Source: DATCDR01 sp036510575 (GTDB taxonomy: Bacteria; Actinomycetota; Acidimicrobiia; Acidimicrobiales; Bog-793). Taken from it: DNA of 17,508 bases. Location of the stretch: NCBI GenBank assembly GCA_036510575.1, contig DATCDR010000010.1:1-17508 (forward strand), in the 5' to 3' direction. This document shows, piece by piece, positions 1 to 7,892 of the stretch (the first letter of the stretch is position 1; each line of letters starts with the position of its first letter). The position numbers and the translations under genes were made by a program. The notes under the pieces are model-generated. The model made no database searches and was not told where the DNA came from. It was given only the letters and a program-made list of their open reading frames with translations.

Positions 1-91
1 GAGCCAATTTCGATCTCGGAGCTCGTCGGTCAGGAGGTGATCCAGTGAACGTCGCGTAAGCTCACACCAAGCCCTCCACGCCGCTCACCCC

Positions 92-133
92 CTGGGGAAA
101 TTCGGTGATCGAGAGTGAGGAATTTCGGTGATC
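92..133. repeat. IS21-style terminal direct repeats (element end)
   Basis: Two near-identical 17-base copies, GGGGAAATTCGGTGATC (94-110) and GAGGAATTTCGGTGATC (117-133), lie 23 bases apart in the same orientation. Tandem copies of a GGGGAATTTCGGTGATC-like motif are, from memory, typical of the ends of IS21-family elements in high-GC bacteria. The window would then begin just inside such an element, with its transposition genes to the left. A short open frame runs from base 1 to a TGA at 46-48 but is too short to identify. Seen: the repeats. Inferred: the family. Confidence 0.45.
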
Positions 134-156
134 CGCAGCAAGACCGCCAAAGGACT

Positions 157-584
157 TCAGGCTGGACGCTGGCTCCATCTACTCCGAGAGCTCTTCGGCT
201 GCCGTCCTCGCGCTCGACTGCGGAGCTGAAGGATCCGTGCCGCGCCAGCGAGCACTACGAACAGTCCCCGATTACCGCGGCAAGGAGCAGTCCCACTCCT
301 TCGGGCAGATGCCCATGTACGCCAAGAAACGACACGCTCGCGCGTTGACCGTTTTCGAGAATGAAGATTATGAGGACTAGAAGCACCAACAGCCCGACCA
401 CGACGGCAGCCCAATAGCCGCTCGCTCGCGTATGCGTGAACGGTGGCTGGTCTGACCAGTCGTCTGCGCGTGGACTTATTGCCGATGACTCAGTTCCCGA
501 ATCCTCAAGTGCCGCGGTCGGCGCGGAATAGTCAGTTGCTGCTGCTCCACTCGCCGTCTCAGATCCGTCGCTCCCGTCCGCACT
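157..584 (-). pseudogene. LapA / DUF1049-domain membrane protein, frameshifted
   Basis: Two minus-strand frames join into one LapA-like (lipopolysaccharide assembly protein A, DUF1049) protein. Reading from 584 down to 255 gives an acidic, Ser/Ala-rich leader and a strong membrane helix (about 393-345). The family-typical FILENGQRASVSFLG and LPEGVGLLLAAVIG follow, then a premature TAG at 257-255. The frame one base away continues with GLFVVLAGAARILQLRSRAR, the expected second helix and basic tail, to a TGA at 159-157. Restoring one G in the GGGG run (CCCC at 266-269 on the plus strand) fuses the two exactly. No in-frame start exists after the stop at 587-585. A GTG at 583-581 has an AGGG 8 bases upstream but is out of frame, so a second indel is possible. 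The family is small, with two helices and a cytoplasmic tail, and in actinobacteria its role is unclear. Either a real pseudogene or sequencing error. Confidence 0.72.
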
Positions 585-587
585 CTA

Positions 588-1467
588 AGTACCCTCGCTA
601 CGCACACCCCAATCGCGGCATCTCAACTTTGCGAGACAGCGACGGTTAGGGTACCGAAGCGACAACGAATCGAGCTCCCCACGAGCGCACGCAAGCCACA
701 GGCTTCTGTGCGAAATTCGTGAAATTGCCCTTCGGCCCGGGTAAGTCTCGCTAACCGAAGCGTTTCCCCGAGAGGAACAGCAATGAGCAAGAGAAGCAGT
801 ACGGCAGACCTGACCTGGTCCCCACACGGACACCAGCGTCGCGACGTGGCGCGTGGACAGCACGATGAGCAATCCGCAGGCGGATTCTCCAATGTTCGTC
901 GTCACCTGTCGGAGCGACGACGTCCAAGCCGGAAGATCGATCTGGATGGTGCGTTAGTCGACTTCGGCAAACTCCTCGCGAAGATTCGGGGCGCCGGCCG
1001 CGTCCAATGCCCCACGAAACGTCCGAAAAGCTGATCGAGAAGGACGCTTTCGTTGGGATCGCACCCCGTTTGTCACTCACGTGAGCCTTACCCTCAGGTC
1101 GACTAGAGCTGGTGCGGCGCCATCCGAGATGCATGAATGTCGGAGCCGGCCCACGACTCGGGCGCGGATGACTGCCATCTGTCGAGTCACCATTTCAGCG
1201 GCCAGTTGCGCCCGATGCCACTACTCTTCCAGATCCAGCCGAAGTCGCCAACATCTCTCGCACAACGAAGAGCGAATTGTTTGGGTTAGACGTGTTGTCG
1301 CAGGGTATCCCAAAGCCACCTTCTACCGCGAGGGTTTCTTACGCGGCCGCAATGTGAGATGCAACACGCCACCTCAGGCGTTCTTCCTTGCCTGCGGTAA
1401 GCGCGAATCGAGGAGGCCCTTTTGTTCTCTGGTAGATCCACGGAGGTAGTCCACGAAAGGTCTCGGT
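588..1467. other. 880-base stretch without a supportable gene
   Basis: Open frames here (for example 783-1034 plus, 1081-1449 plus, 751-1134 minus) give Arg/Ser-rich translations that overlap on both strands and resemble no family I know. The best small candidate is 783-1034. It begins with ATG after a reasonable Shine-Dalgarno (GAGAGGA, 7 bases upstream) and would encode 83 residues, but the product is basic and unrecognised. Together with the broken lapA on one side, this looks like decayed or non-coding DNA. No RNA gene or repeat array was seen. Confidence 0.4.
783..1034 (+). CDS. Hypothetical small basic protein (weak)
   Basis: An 83-residue open frame begins MSKRSSTADL and ends at TGA 1032-1034. 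The only positive sign is a Shine-Dalgarno-like GAGAGGA about 7 bases before the ATG. The protein is rich in Arg and Ser, has no membrane segment, and matches no family I recognise. It lies in a stretch that otherwise looks decayed, so it may be a chance frame or the intact head of a broken gene. Confidence 0.15.
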   Translation: MSKRSSTADLTWSPHGHQRRDVARGQHDEQSAGGFSNVRRHLSERRRPSRKIDLDGALVDFGKLLAKIRGAGRVQCPTKRPKS

Positions 1468-1647
1468 ATGTCGCACCAGAAGTATCCATTCCTCAGTGCT
1501 GTTCTATTGGTGTGGTTGGCCGTCGGGAGGCTTGTGCTCGCCGTGATGCTGCGGGATTGTTCGCCATCGCGGTGTTCCTATCGTCAGCGGAACCTTGATC
1601 TCGGTGAATTCGGTACGGAGTACGAGCTGGCGATCGACAAGACATGA
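1468..1647 (+). CDS. Short single-helix membrane protein, possibly the remnant of a larger gene
   Basis: This 59-residue frame starts at ATG 1468 with AAAGG 8 bases upstream and stops at TGA 1645-1647. Its N-terminus (MSHQKYPFLSAVLLVWLAVG) forms one hydrophobic helix. It resembles the start of a common actinobacterial small membrane protein whose usual form has an aromatic/Pro head followed by an LLVWL-x-IG helix. After residue 20 the translation stops looking like that family. Another frame at about 1570-1617 reads PIVSGTLISVNSV, faintly like that family's conserved C-terminal stretch. This could be a frameshifted remnant, but the second half of the argument is weak. Confidence 0.28.
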   Translation: MSHQKYPFLSAVLLVWLAVGRLVLAVMLRDCSPSRCSYRQRNLDLGEFGTEYELAIDKT

Positions 1648-1799
1648 CGCAGCACTTGTTATACATCTATTGCTCGGAGGCTGAGAAGTGACGCTGATCA
1701 CCGACAAGACAAATCCCCTACGGCGGTGTCCGCTGTCTGAACGTGGTTGGACAGTATTCGTCTTCGGTCCGACAACCTCCTGGCGTTAGAGCCGACATC

Positions 1800-3569
1800 A
1801 TGGCCTCGCCGGCTGAGTTCCCGCCCCATGCGCTGCGGGACTATGCGCTCCTTGCGGACGGGGAGCGCGGTGCCCTGATCGGACCACGCGGCGATATGGC
1901 GTGGCTGTGCCTTCCGGCCTGGGACTCCGACGCCGCCTTCTCGACGCTCATCGGGGGTGAGGGTTATTACGCGGTCACGCCCGTCGATCCGTACACGTGG
2001 GGCGGTTATTACGACCACCGATCGCTCGTTTGGAACAGTCGGTGGGTCACAACGCGGGGGATTGTGGAGAGCCGCGAGGCGCTTGCACTTCCGGGGGACC
2101 TCGAGACGGCCGTCATCCTTCGTCGGATCACGGTCGTTGAAGGCGTCATCCGGCTACGCGTTGTACTCGATGTCCGAGCCGGGTTCGGCGTCGATGCGAT
2201 GCGCCGCACCCACCGCGACAATGTTGGCATCTGGACGGGACAGTCCGGAGCCGTGAGGTTTCGGTGGTCTGGAGCGCGAGAGGCGCACCGAGGTGGTTCT
2301 GGGCCCCTGACCTTCGAACTCGATCTTGCCGCAGGAGAGACTCACGACCTCGTGCTCGAGCTTGGCGAGGGCAAGTTGGCATCAGAGATCCCGAGTGCGA
2401 ACGCTCTGTGGGGCTCGACGGAAGAGGCCTGGCGGACGGCAGTCCCGGAACTCGGCGATGACCTGATCGGTCGGCGCGACGCGGAGCACGCGTTGGCGGT
2501 GCTTCGCGGGTTGACGAGTGCGCACGGAGGAATGGTGGCGGCGGCGACGATGAGCCTTCCCGAGCGTGCTGATCAGAACCGGAACTACGACTATCGGTAT
2601 GTGTGGATCCGAGATCAGTGTTACGCCGGTATTGCCGTGGCGAGGCACGGTCACTTCCCGTTGCTCGACTCGGCCGTAGGTTTCGTCTCGGAGCGCCTGC
2701 TGGCGGACGGTCCCGGGCTCAAGCCGGCCTATACCGTGCGGGGCGGGCTCGTCCCGGCTGAACGAACCTTGTCGCACCTGCAGGGCTACCCGGGAGGAGC
2801 CGACAAGGTTGGAAACTGGGTGAACGAGCAGTTCCAGCTGGATGCCTTCGGCGAGGCGCTCGAGCTCTTCGCGGTAGCGGCATCGAGCGATCGTCTCGAT
2901 GCAGGGCACTGGAAGGCGATCGACGTGGCCGCGTCTGCTATCGAGTCGCGTTGGCAAGAACCCGACGCGGGTATCTGGGAGATCGACTCCGAGCATTGGG
3001 CGCACTCACGTTTGACCTGCGTCTCCGGGTTGCGGGCGATCGCCGGCGTCGCTCCGAATTCGCAGTCCGGGCACTGGAGCGCCCTCGCCGATGGCATCTT
3101 GGCTGACGTTTCCTCCGATTGTCTCCATCCGTCAGGTCGCTGGCAACGGGCGCCGGGCGATCCACGGATCGATGCCTCCCTACTGCTTCCCGCTATTCGC
3201 TGCGCGTTACCGATACGCGACCCCCGGAGCCTTGCGACGATTGCAGCCGTAGAGTCAGAGCTACTCGAGGAGGAGTATGTCTATCGCTTTCGCCCCGATG
3301 GACGGCCGCTTGGCGATGCCGAGGGGGCTTTTCTGCTGTGTGGATTCCTCCTTGCGATCGCTAAGCACCAACAGGGTGACTTTCTCCAAGCGCAGGGGCT
3401 CTATGAGCGGAACCGAAGTGCTTGCGGAACGCCCGGGCTCATGGCCGAGGAGTTCGATGTGCAACAACGACAGCTACGGGGAAACCTTCCTCAGGCTTTC
3501 GTTCATGCCGTGCTGCTCGAAAGCGCTGCGGTACTCGGCACCGGAAGGCCCGATTCGCGCTTGTCTTAG
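1800..3569 (+). CDS. GH15 glycoside hydrolase (glucoamylase/trehalase-like)
   Basis: The 589-residue protein belongs to glycoside hydrolase family 15, inverting enzymes that release beta-glucose from alpha-glucans or split trehalose. The N-terminal beta domain carries the family opening DYALLADGERGALIGPRGDM and WLCLP. The catalytic (alpha/alpha)6 barrel shows YRYVWIRD, NWVNEQFQLDAFGEALELF, DAGIWE (probable general acid E394), and near the C-terminus GLMAEEF (E550/E551, probable base) plus GNLPQAFVHAVLL. The length fits bacterial members. No signal peptide is visible, so it is probably cytoplasmic and acts on internal trehalose, glycogen or oligosaccharides. ATG 1800 is chosen because homology begins about 15 residues later. 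A GTG at 1743 is in frame, but neither start has a strong Shine-Dalgarno. It heads a plus-strand cluster, 62 bases before the SDR gene. The substrate cannot be decided from sequence. Confidence 0.9.
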   Translation: MASPAEFPPHALRDYALLADGERGALIGPRGDMAWLCLPAWDSDAAFSTLIGGEGYYAVTPVDPYTWGGYYDHRSLVWNSRWVTTRGIVESREALALPGDLETAVILRRITVVEGVIRLRVVLDVRAGFGVDAMRRTHRDNVGIWTGQSGAVRFRWSGAREAHRGGSGPLTFELDLAAGETHDLVLELGEGKLASEIPSANALWGSTEEAWRTAVPELGDDLIGRRDAEHALAVLRGLTSAHGGMVAAATMSLPERADQNRNYDYRYVWIRDQCYAGIAVARHGHFPLLDSAVGFVSERLLADGPGLKPAYTVRGGLVPAERTLSHLQGYPGGADKVGNWVNEQFQLDAFGEALELFAVAASSDRLDAGHWKAIDVAASAIESRWQEPDAGIWEIDSEHWAHSRLTCVSGLRAIAGVAPNSQSGHWSALADGILADVSSDCLHPSGRWQRAPGDPRIDASLLLPAIRCALPIRDPRSLATIAAVESELLEEEYVYRFRPDGRPLGDAEGAFLLCGFLLAIAKHQQGDFLQAQGLYERNRSACGTPGLMAEEFDVQQRQLRGNLPQAFVHAVLLESAAVLGTGRPDSRLS

Positions 3570-3631
3570 GTTGGCTTTGACCGGCTCTCTTGTGATTGTG
3601 GTGAACCGGTCTCTACGAGATTCGAGGAGTC

Positions 3632-4633
3632 ATGCAGTCGAAAGTGGCATTGGTAACAGGCGCATCAGCTGGAGTCGGGCGTGCGAGCGCGGTCGCGTTG
3701 GCTGAGCGTGGCTTTGACGTCGCATTGCTCGCCCGAGGCGAGGCTGGACTGCGAGCGGCAGCTGCCGAGATTGAAGCGAGGGGTCGGCGTGCGCTCGTCA
3801 TCCCCACCGACGTTGCTGACTATGCGCAGGTCGATCGGGCAGCGTCGATGACTGAGGAGCACCTCGGCCCGATCGAAGTCTGGATCAACGACGCAATGAC
3901 GACGAGTTTCTCACCCCTTGCCGACACCGAGCCAGAGGACTTCCGCCGAGCGATCGAGGTCACCTTCCTCGGACAGGTTTGGGGCACGATGGCCGCGCTC
4001 GAGCGGATGCGACCGCGTGACCGCGGGAACATCGTCAACGTCGGGTCGGCTCTTGCATTTATCGGCATCCCCCTACAGGCCGCGTACTGCTCGGCGAAGT
4101 TCGCATGCCGGGGCTTTTTCGAATCGACACGAGCAGAGTTGATCCATGACGGGAGCCACGTCCGCCTCTCGATGGTGCACCTGCCAGCGGTCAACACACC
4201 ACAGTTCGACTGGTGTCACACTACGTTGGATCGGCATCCGCAACCGGTGCCCCCGATTTACCAACCAGAGGTCCCGGCGAAGTACATCGTCGACGTGGCG
4301 CTTGATGGAAGGCGATCGCGAATCGTCGGCTCTTGGAACAAGATGCTTGTCGCGGCTGGGCAAATGGCTCCCGGATTCGGTAACCAGTACGCGGCGCTCG
4401 GGGCTTGGGACTCCCAGCTCACCGATCAGCCGATCGGTCCAGATCGTCCGGACAACCTCCGCAGTCCTGCCGACGATACGCTCGACGCTGGCGCACGCGG
4501 AATCTTTGGTCACGAAGCTCATGGATTCCTCGACCCGAGCTTCCTGAAGACGCTTCCGAAGACGGGACGAACCTTCATAGCGGCGGCGATCGCAGCAACG
4601 CGCGACCGGCGCGGGCAGGTGATCGAGCGATGA
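3632..4633 (+). CDS. SDR-family NAD(P)-dependent oxidoreductase
   Basis: This 333-residue short-chain dehydrogenase/reductase has the Rossmann motif TGASAGVG (T9-G16), the catalytic Ser in NVGSALAF (S139), and the YxxxK pair in AYCSAK (Y152, K156). It uses NAD(P)(H) to oxidise or reduce an alcohol/carbonyl, probably in the cytoplasm. The fold core ends near residue 250. About 80 extra C-terminal residues form a tail that is also seen in long classical-like actinobacterial SDRs. The start ATG 3632 follows a clear GAGGAG. Its TGA overlaps the next start (ATGA, 4630-4633), so the two are translationally coupled. Its place after GH15 suggests a sugar- or polyol-related substrate, but nothing in the sequence fixes that. 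Confidence 0.88.
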   Translation: MQSKVALVTGASAGVGRASAVALAERGFDVALLARGEAGLRAAAAEIEARGRRALVIPTDVADYAQVDRAASMTEEHLGPIEVWINDAMTTSFSPLADTEPEDFRRAIEVTFLGQVWGTMAALERMRPRDRGNIVNVGSALAFIGIPLQAAYCSAKFACRGFFESTRAELIHDGSHVRLSMVHLPAVNTPQFDWCHTTLDRHPQPVPPIYQPEVPAKYIVDVALDGRRSRIVGSWNKMLVAAGQMAPGFGNQYAALGAWDSQLTDQPIGPDRPDNLRSPADDTLDAGARGIFGHEAHGFLDPSFLKTLPKTGRTFIAAAIAATRDRRGQVIER

Positions 4634-4989
4634 GTGATCGCTCGCGCAGTAACACCACATTCGTCGTTGTCCAGGCGCTGTGGGGCGCGACCCTGCTCGC
4701 CGCACCCGGGACAGTGCTGCTGCTGCTCGGTGGTGCGGACGAGGACCGCACACCGAAAAGGATCATGCGAGTTCTTGGGGCGCGCCACCTCGTGCAGGCG
4801 GTCGCCGAGCAGCAGTTCGGCGACTTAGCGCTACGGGTCGGAGCGTGCGTCGATGCACTCCACGCCCTAACCGGTTTCGGCTTTGCTTGTGCCGATGCGC
4901 GTTGGCGCCGCGCCGCACTTGCCGACGCGATGATTACCTCGGGATTCGCGGCAGTCGGGCTGAGTGAGGTCCGCGCGGGATCTAATTAG
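4630..4989 (+). CDS. Small hydrophobic protein of unknown function
   Basis: The 119-residue protein starts at ATG 4630, overlapping the SDR stop by four bases. An N-terminal hydrophobic segment (about residues 9-33, TFVVVQALWGATLLAAPGTV) is followed by a charged loop (ADEDRTPKRIMRVLGARHL) and further weakly hydrophobic stretches (about 55-80 and 92-115). This suggests a two- to four-helix inner-membrane protein. I do not recognise the family. The GARHL-x-QA loop, with Arg and His beside a helix, looks constrained. It is coupled to the SDR and sits 10 bases before the DUF1345 gene, so it is probably part of the same transcript. Confidence 0.7.
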   Translation: MSDRSRSNTTFVVVQALWGATLLAAPGTVLLLLGGADEDRTPKRIMRVLGARHLVQAVAEQQFGDLALRVGACVDALHALTGFGFACADARWRRAALADAMITSGFAAVGLSEVRAGSN

Positions 4990-4999
4990 GGTCTCTGAC

Positions 5000-5658
5000 G
5001 TGATTTGGCCACGGCGGGGACCGACTGGGCGGAGGGTGCTCATTGCCTCGACGATCGGGCTGGCTTGTGGGATCGGCGTCTCGCTTACCTTGCCTTGGCA
5101 GTCAAGCGAACTCGCCGGCTGGGACGCGGCGAGCTTGATCTTTCTCGTCTCGACTTGGATCATTATCGGTCCGAAGTCGGCGGCCGACACGAAGCAGCAC
5201 GCGGCGAGCGAGGATCCGAGTGCTCCGCTTTCCGATCTCGTCATCTGCTCGGCGGCCGTCGCTTGCATCGTAGGCGCGGGCTTCGCGCTCGGCCGAGCAG
5301 CGTCCTCAAAAGGCGGTCAAAGGCCGAGCTCATCGCCCTCGCTGTGCTGAGCGTTCTGCTTTCGTGGGCAGCTGTGCACACAGTTTTTTCGCTGCGGTAC
5401 GCGCAGCTCTTCTACAGAGGCAGTAAGGACGGCACCGGAATTGACTTCAATGAGGACGACCCGCCGGACTACCGCGATTTTGCGTATCTTGCGATGACGA
5501 TCGGAATGACCTTTCAGGTCTCTGACACCGACCTCGGGTCGAAGGCAATCCGTCGGACGGCCTTGCGCCACGCTCTCATCTCGTGGCTCTTCGGCGCGGT
5601 GTTAATCGGACTGACCATCAACATTCTTGCGAGCATCCTCAGCAGCGGAGGATCGTGA
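5000..5658 (+). pseudogene. DUF1345 membrane protein with a one-base frameshift
   Basis: Two overlapping plus-strand frames make one DUF1345 protein. The first frame begins at GTG 5000 (AGGG 9-12 bases upstream; an earlier GTG at 4964 is possible). It encodes helices VLIASTIGLACGIGVSLTLP, AASLIFLVSTWIIIG and LVICSAAVACIVGAGFALG. The second frame, from about 5311, carries the diagnostic C-terminal half: LSWAAVHTVFSLRYAQLFYR, PPDYRDFAYLAMTIGMTFQV and a last helix ILASILS. A -1 shift at the AAAA run (5308-5311) joins them as RAASSK-RRSKAEL. One missing A is the simplest cause. An A-AAA-G slip site is present, so programmed slippage cannot be excluded, though it is not known for this family. The function of DUF1345 is unknown. 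The full product would be about 219 residues with five or so helices. Confidence 0.82.
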
Positions 5659-5665
5659 CTGGTGG

Positions 5666-5696
5666 TTCGTCGTGCACCCTCATCAGAGACGACGAA
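5666..5696. terminator. Inverted repeat between convergent genes
   Basis: TTCGTCGT (5666-5673) pairs perfectly with ACGACGAA (5689-5696) across a 15-base loop. It lies 8 bases after the DUF1345 stop and about 90 bases beyond the end of the convergent minus-strand operon. There is no clear T tract on either side, so this could be an intrinsic terminator of the weak high-GC type or just a hairpin. Confidence 0.35.
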
Positions 5697-5785
5697 GCTG
5701 CAAATGCGCGGTTTCACGATGCCGTTAGTAGCTCAGTCTGGGCGCGCACCCTGACGCGATGACGACATGAACAGCGTCGACCGTG

Positions 5786-6886
5786 TCATACGGCTTTCCG
5801 GTAGGCGTTGGCGTCCGTTAGTTTCAGCTCCAAGCCGAGCCCTGGGCGGGAGAGATCAGGACAGAGCACCCCGGCGACGGGACCTATTACGCCGTCGAAG
5901 AGCAGGCGGTCGACTCGGGCGTGGTCGGCGAAGTACTCGAGGTGACGAATATTGTCGATCGCGCATGCCGGATGGAGGTGGAGCGATTGGGCGCAATGAC
6001 CAGAGATCTGAAGTCCATGGCTCTCTGCAATCGCCGCCACCCGCAGCCACTCGGTGATGCCCGCACAACGGGAGACGTCGGCCTGAAGGCAGTCGACGGC
6101 TCCCGCCTCGCACATCGCCTGGAAATAGAAGAGGTCGTACCCGTATTCTCCGGCGGTAATGTCGATAGACGTGTGTACTCGGATTTCGGCGAGCGCGCCC
6201 AAATGGTCTGATGAGACTGGTTCTTCGAACCACGTGACGCCGATCGCCTCGAAGTCATCGGCCATGCGAACGGCCTGTTTGGTCGAGTACCCGCCATTAG
6301 CGTCGACAAAGAGCTCGACCTGCTCGCCAACCGTTGTGCGCGCGATGCGTGCCCGTTCTAGATCGCGTCCGGGTCGGCTGCCCCAAGCCTCGCCGACCTT
6401 CATTTTCACGCGCGGTATGCCTTGTCCATGAGCCCAACCGCCGAGCTGATTGGCCAACTGGTCGTCGCTAAGAGAGGTGAAGCCGCCGCTGCCGTAGATG
6501 GCGACGTCGTCGTGTACTTGACCGAGCACCTTGACCAATAGGAGCTCCATTACCTTCGCCTTTAGGTCCCACAGCGCGATGTCGACGGCTGCGATGGCCA
6601 TCGAGGCCACTCCTGGCCGACCGAAGTTACGAATCGCGCGAACCATCGCTGACCAGCAACGACCCACGTCCATCACGTCGCAGCCGACTACGATTTCCGC
6701 GAGTATGTCGTTGATGAGACGAGCACATGCGCCGGTCGCATACGAGAACCCAAGGCCGGTCTTCCCATCCGAGCTGAGTTCGACAACCACCACCGTGGTC
6801 GCGCTCCACGTAAGGGTGCCATCGGATTCCGGTTCGGTTGTCGGAACCGTGTAGAGCGCGACCTCGAGCTTCTCCACCTCAGCCAT
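5786..6886 (-). CDS. Enolase-superfamily enzyme, mandelate racemase subgroup (acid-sugar dehydratase or racemase)
   Basis: The 366-residue protein has an N-terminal capping domain and a C-terminal (beta/alpha)7 barrel. From ATG 6886 the catalytic residues fall at K161-x-K163 (VKMKVG), D195 and N197 (DANGGY), E221 (WFEEP), E247 (AGEYGYD), D270 (QADVSR), H297 (GHCAQ) and E317 (HLEYF). E221 and E247, with D195, are the Mg ligands, and the Asp-His dyad with KxK is the hallmark of the mandelate racemase subgroup. The enzyme abstracts a proton next to a carboxylate, leading to racemisation or dehydration. ATG 6886 is preferred over GTG 6895 because it gives an 8-base overlap (ATGGCTGA) with the epimerase stop, as at the preceding junction. 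As the last gene of a sugar-oxidising operon, it probably acts on an aldonate. The exact substrate is unknown. Confidence 0.85.
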   Translation of the reverse strand: MAEVEKLEVALYTVPTTEPESDGTLTWSATTVVVVELSSDGKTGLGFSYATGACARLINDILAEIVVGCDVMDVGRCWSAMVRAIRNFGRPGVASMAIAAVDIALWDLKAKVMELLLVKVLGQVHDDVAIYGSGGFTSLSDDQLANQLGGWAHGQGIPRVKMKVGEAWGSRPGRDLERARIARTTVGEQVELFVDANGGYSTKQAVRMADDFEAIGVTWFEEPVSSDHLGALAEIRVHTSIDITAGEYGYDLFYFQAMCEAGAVDCLQADVSRCAGITEWLRVAAIAESHGLQISGHCAQSLHLHPACAIDNIRHLEYFADHARVDRLLFDGVIGPVAGVLCPDLSRPGLGLELKLTDANAYRKAV

Positions 6887-7892
6887 TGTTGGCACCGTCG
6901 GAAGGTGCCGCCCGGGCCGCGGTACCTATGTCGGGACTGATGCCCCAGGTAGATGTGCAGGACTCACCCGGCTCGAGCGTTCGAAGTCCGTCTCCCGATT
7001 GCAGCGCGTTCGGAGCGCACGTCATCGGCTCAACGCCGAGGCCTTTGCGTCGACGCTCGGCGTTTTGCAGCGAGTCTCCGGTGAACAGCATCAGAAACTG
7101 ATAGTTGGCATCCATCCAAAGACGAACGGAAGACCTCGTCCTGGCGTGCCTGAGCTGGACGTGTGCAACGCCTCGTTCGTCCCGTTCCAGGTCGGCATAA
7201 CCGGTGTCGAGTTTTGTCGATCCGATACGACGTGCGACGCGAAAGTCAAACTCGGTCCCCTCTACCGGTTGCGAGCCAGTCGGAATCCCCTGGTCGTCCA
7301 AGGGCGTCCAGCGCGTGCCGGGCGACTGCAACAAGAGCTCGTCGATCGTCGCGGTCCCGAGCATCAGATAGGGATGAGCCCCGGCACCATAAGGAGCGGG
7401 TTCGGCTCCGGCGTTGGCGGCGGTTGTACGGAGCGAGAGGCCGCTCGGCCCGAGTTGATAGTCGATCCGCAGATCCATGAGGAAAGGCCAGCCTGCCTGG
7501 GGATGAAGGGTGTGGGTCATGGCCACCCAATCGCGATCGCGATCGGCGATCGACCAGGGGACCCAGCGCACAAGGCCATGGATTGCGTTGTGCTTCTCGG
7601 GCTCGCTGAGCGGGAGCTGGTGGTCCGTATCGCGGTAGCGGTAGGTGCCATCGCGAAGGCGGTTCGGCCAAGGAATCATGGTCTGGCCCCGGGCGTCCGC
7701 ACAGGGCTCGTCAATCTCATAGCCGTCAAGGAGGGGTTGGGTGCCGATGGTGTAGGTGCGGAGTGCACCGCCGACCTCGACCACCGTTGCGCGCTGGTTT
7801 CCATGCGCCAGCTCGACCTGAGCGCCCGAAGCTGCCCGCCTGCTCGCGCCGACCGCAGGGCTCGTGAGCGCGGCGCTCGGCGACTCAGGCAC
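6879..7892 (-). CDS. Aldose 1-epimerase (mutarotase)-family protein
   Basis: The 337-residue galactose-mutarotase-like protein interconverts alpha and beta anomers of aldoses. Catalytic positions are visible: H105 in NAIHG, H173 in GAHPY (general acid) and E288 in GVEPMT (base). The substrate-binding PWPNRLRDG follows the N-terminal sheet. The GVEPMTCAPNAL ending resembles YihR-type epimerases. GTG 7892 is chosen because its GTGCCTGA overlaps the flavoprotein stop by 8 bases. The upstream in-frame sequence is Arg-rich and lies wholly inside the flavoprotein gene. The first 20-25 residues are low-complexity, and homology starts near VELAHGN. In context it would supply the correct anomer to the flavoprotein dehydrogenase. 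Confidence 0.87.
   Translation of the reverse strand: MPESPSAALTSPAVGASRRAASGAQVELAHGNQRATVVEVGGALRTYTIGTQPLLDGYEIDEPCADARGQTMIPWPNRLRDGTYRYRDTDHQLPLSEPEKHNAIHGLVRWVPWSIADRDRDWVAMTHTLHPQAGWPFLMDLRIDYQLGPSGLSLRTTAANAGAEPAPYGAGAHPYLMLGTATIDELLLQSPGTRWTPLDDQGIPTGSQPVEGTEFDFRVARRIGSTKLDTGYADLERDERGVAHVQLRHARTRSSVRLWMDANYQFLMLFTGDSLQNAERRRKGLGVEPMTCAPNALQSGDGLRTLEPGESCTSTWGISPDIGTAARAAPSDGANNG

Noticed and set aside
1081..1449. A 122-residue plus-strand open frame starting at GTG
   Set aside because: Ser/Arg/Cys-rich composition with no motif or ribosome-binding site; looks like chance.
3579..3611. GACCGG/CCGGTC inverted repeat between GH15 and SDR genes
   Set aside because: Only 6 bp with a 21-base loop and no T run; the short gap suggests the genes are co-transcribed.
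5724..5750. tRNA-like GTTAGTAGCTCAGTCTGGGCGCGC
   Set aside because: It resembles the D-arm of a tRNA, but no anticodon arm, T-loop (GGTTCGA-type) or acceptor pairing follows within 80 bases. At most a fragment.
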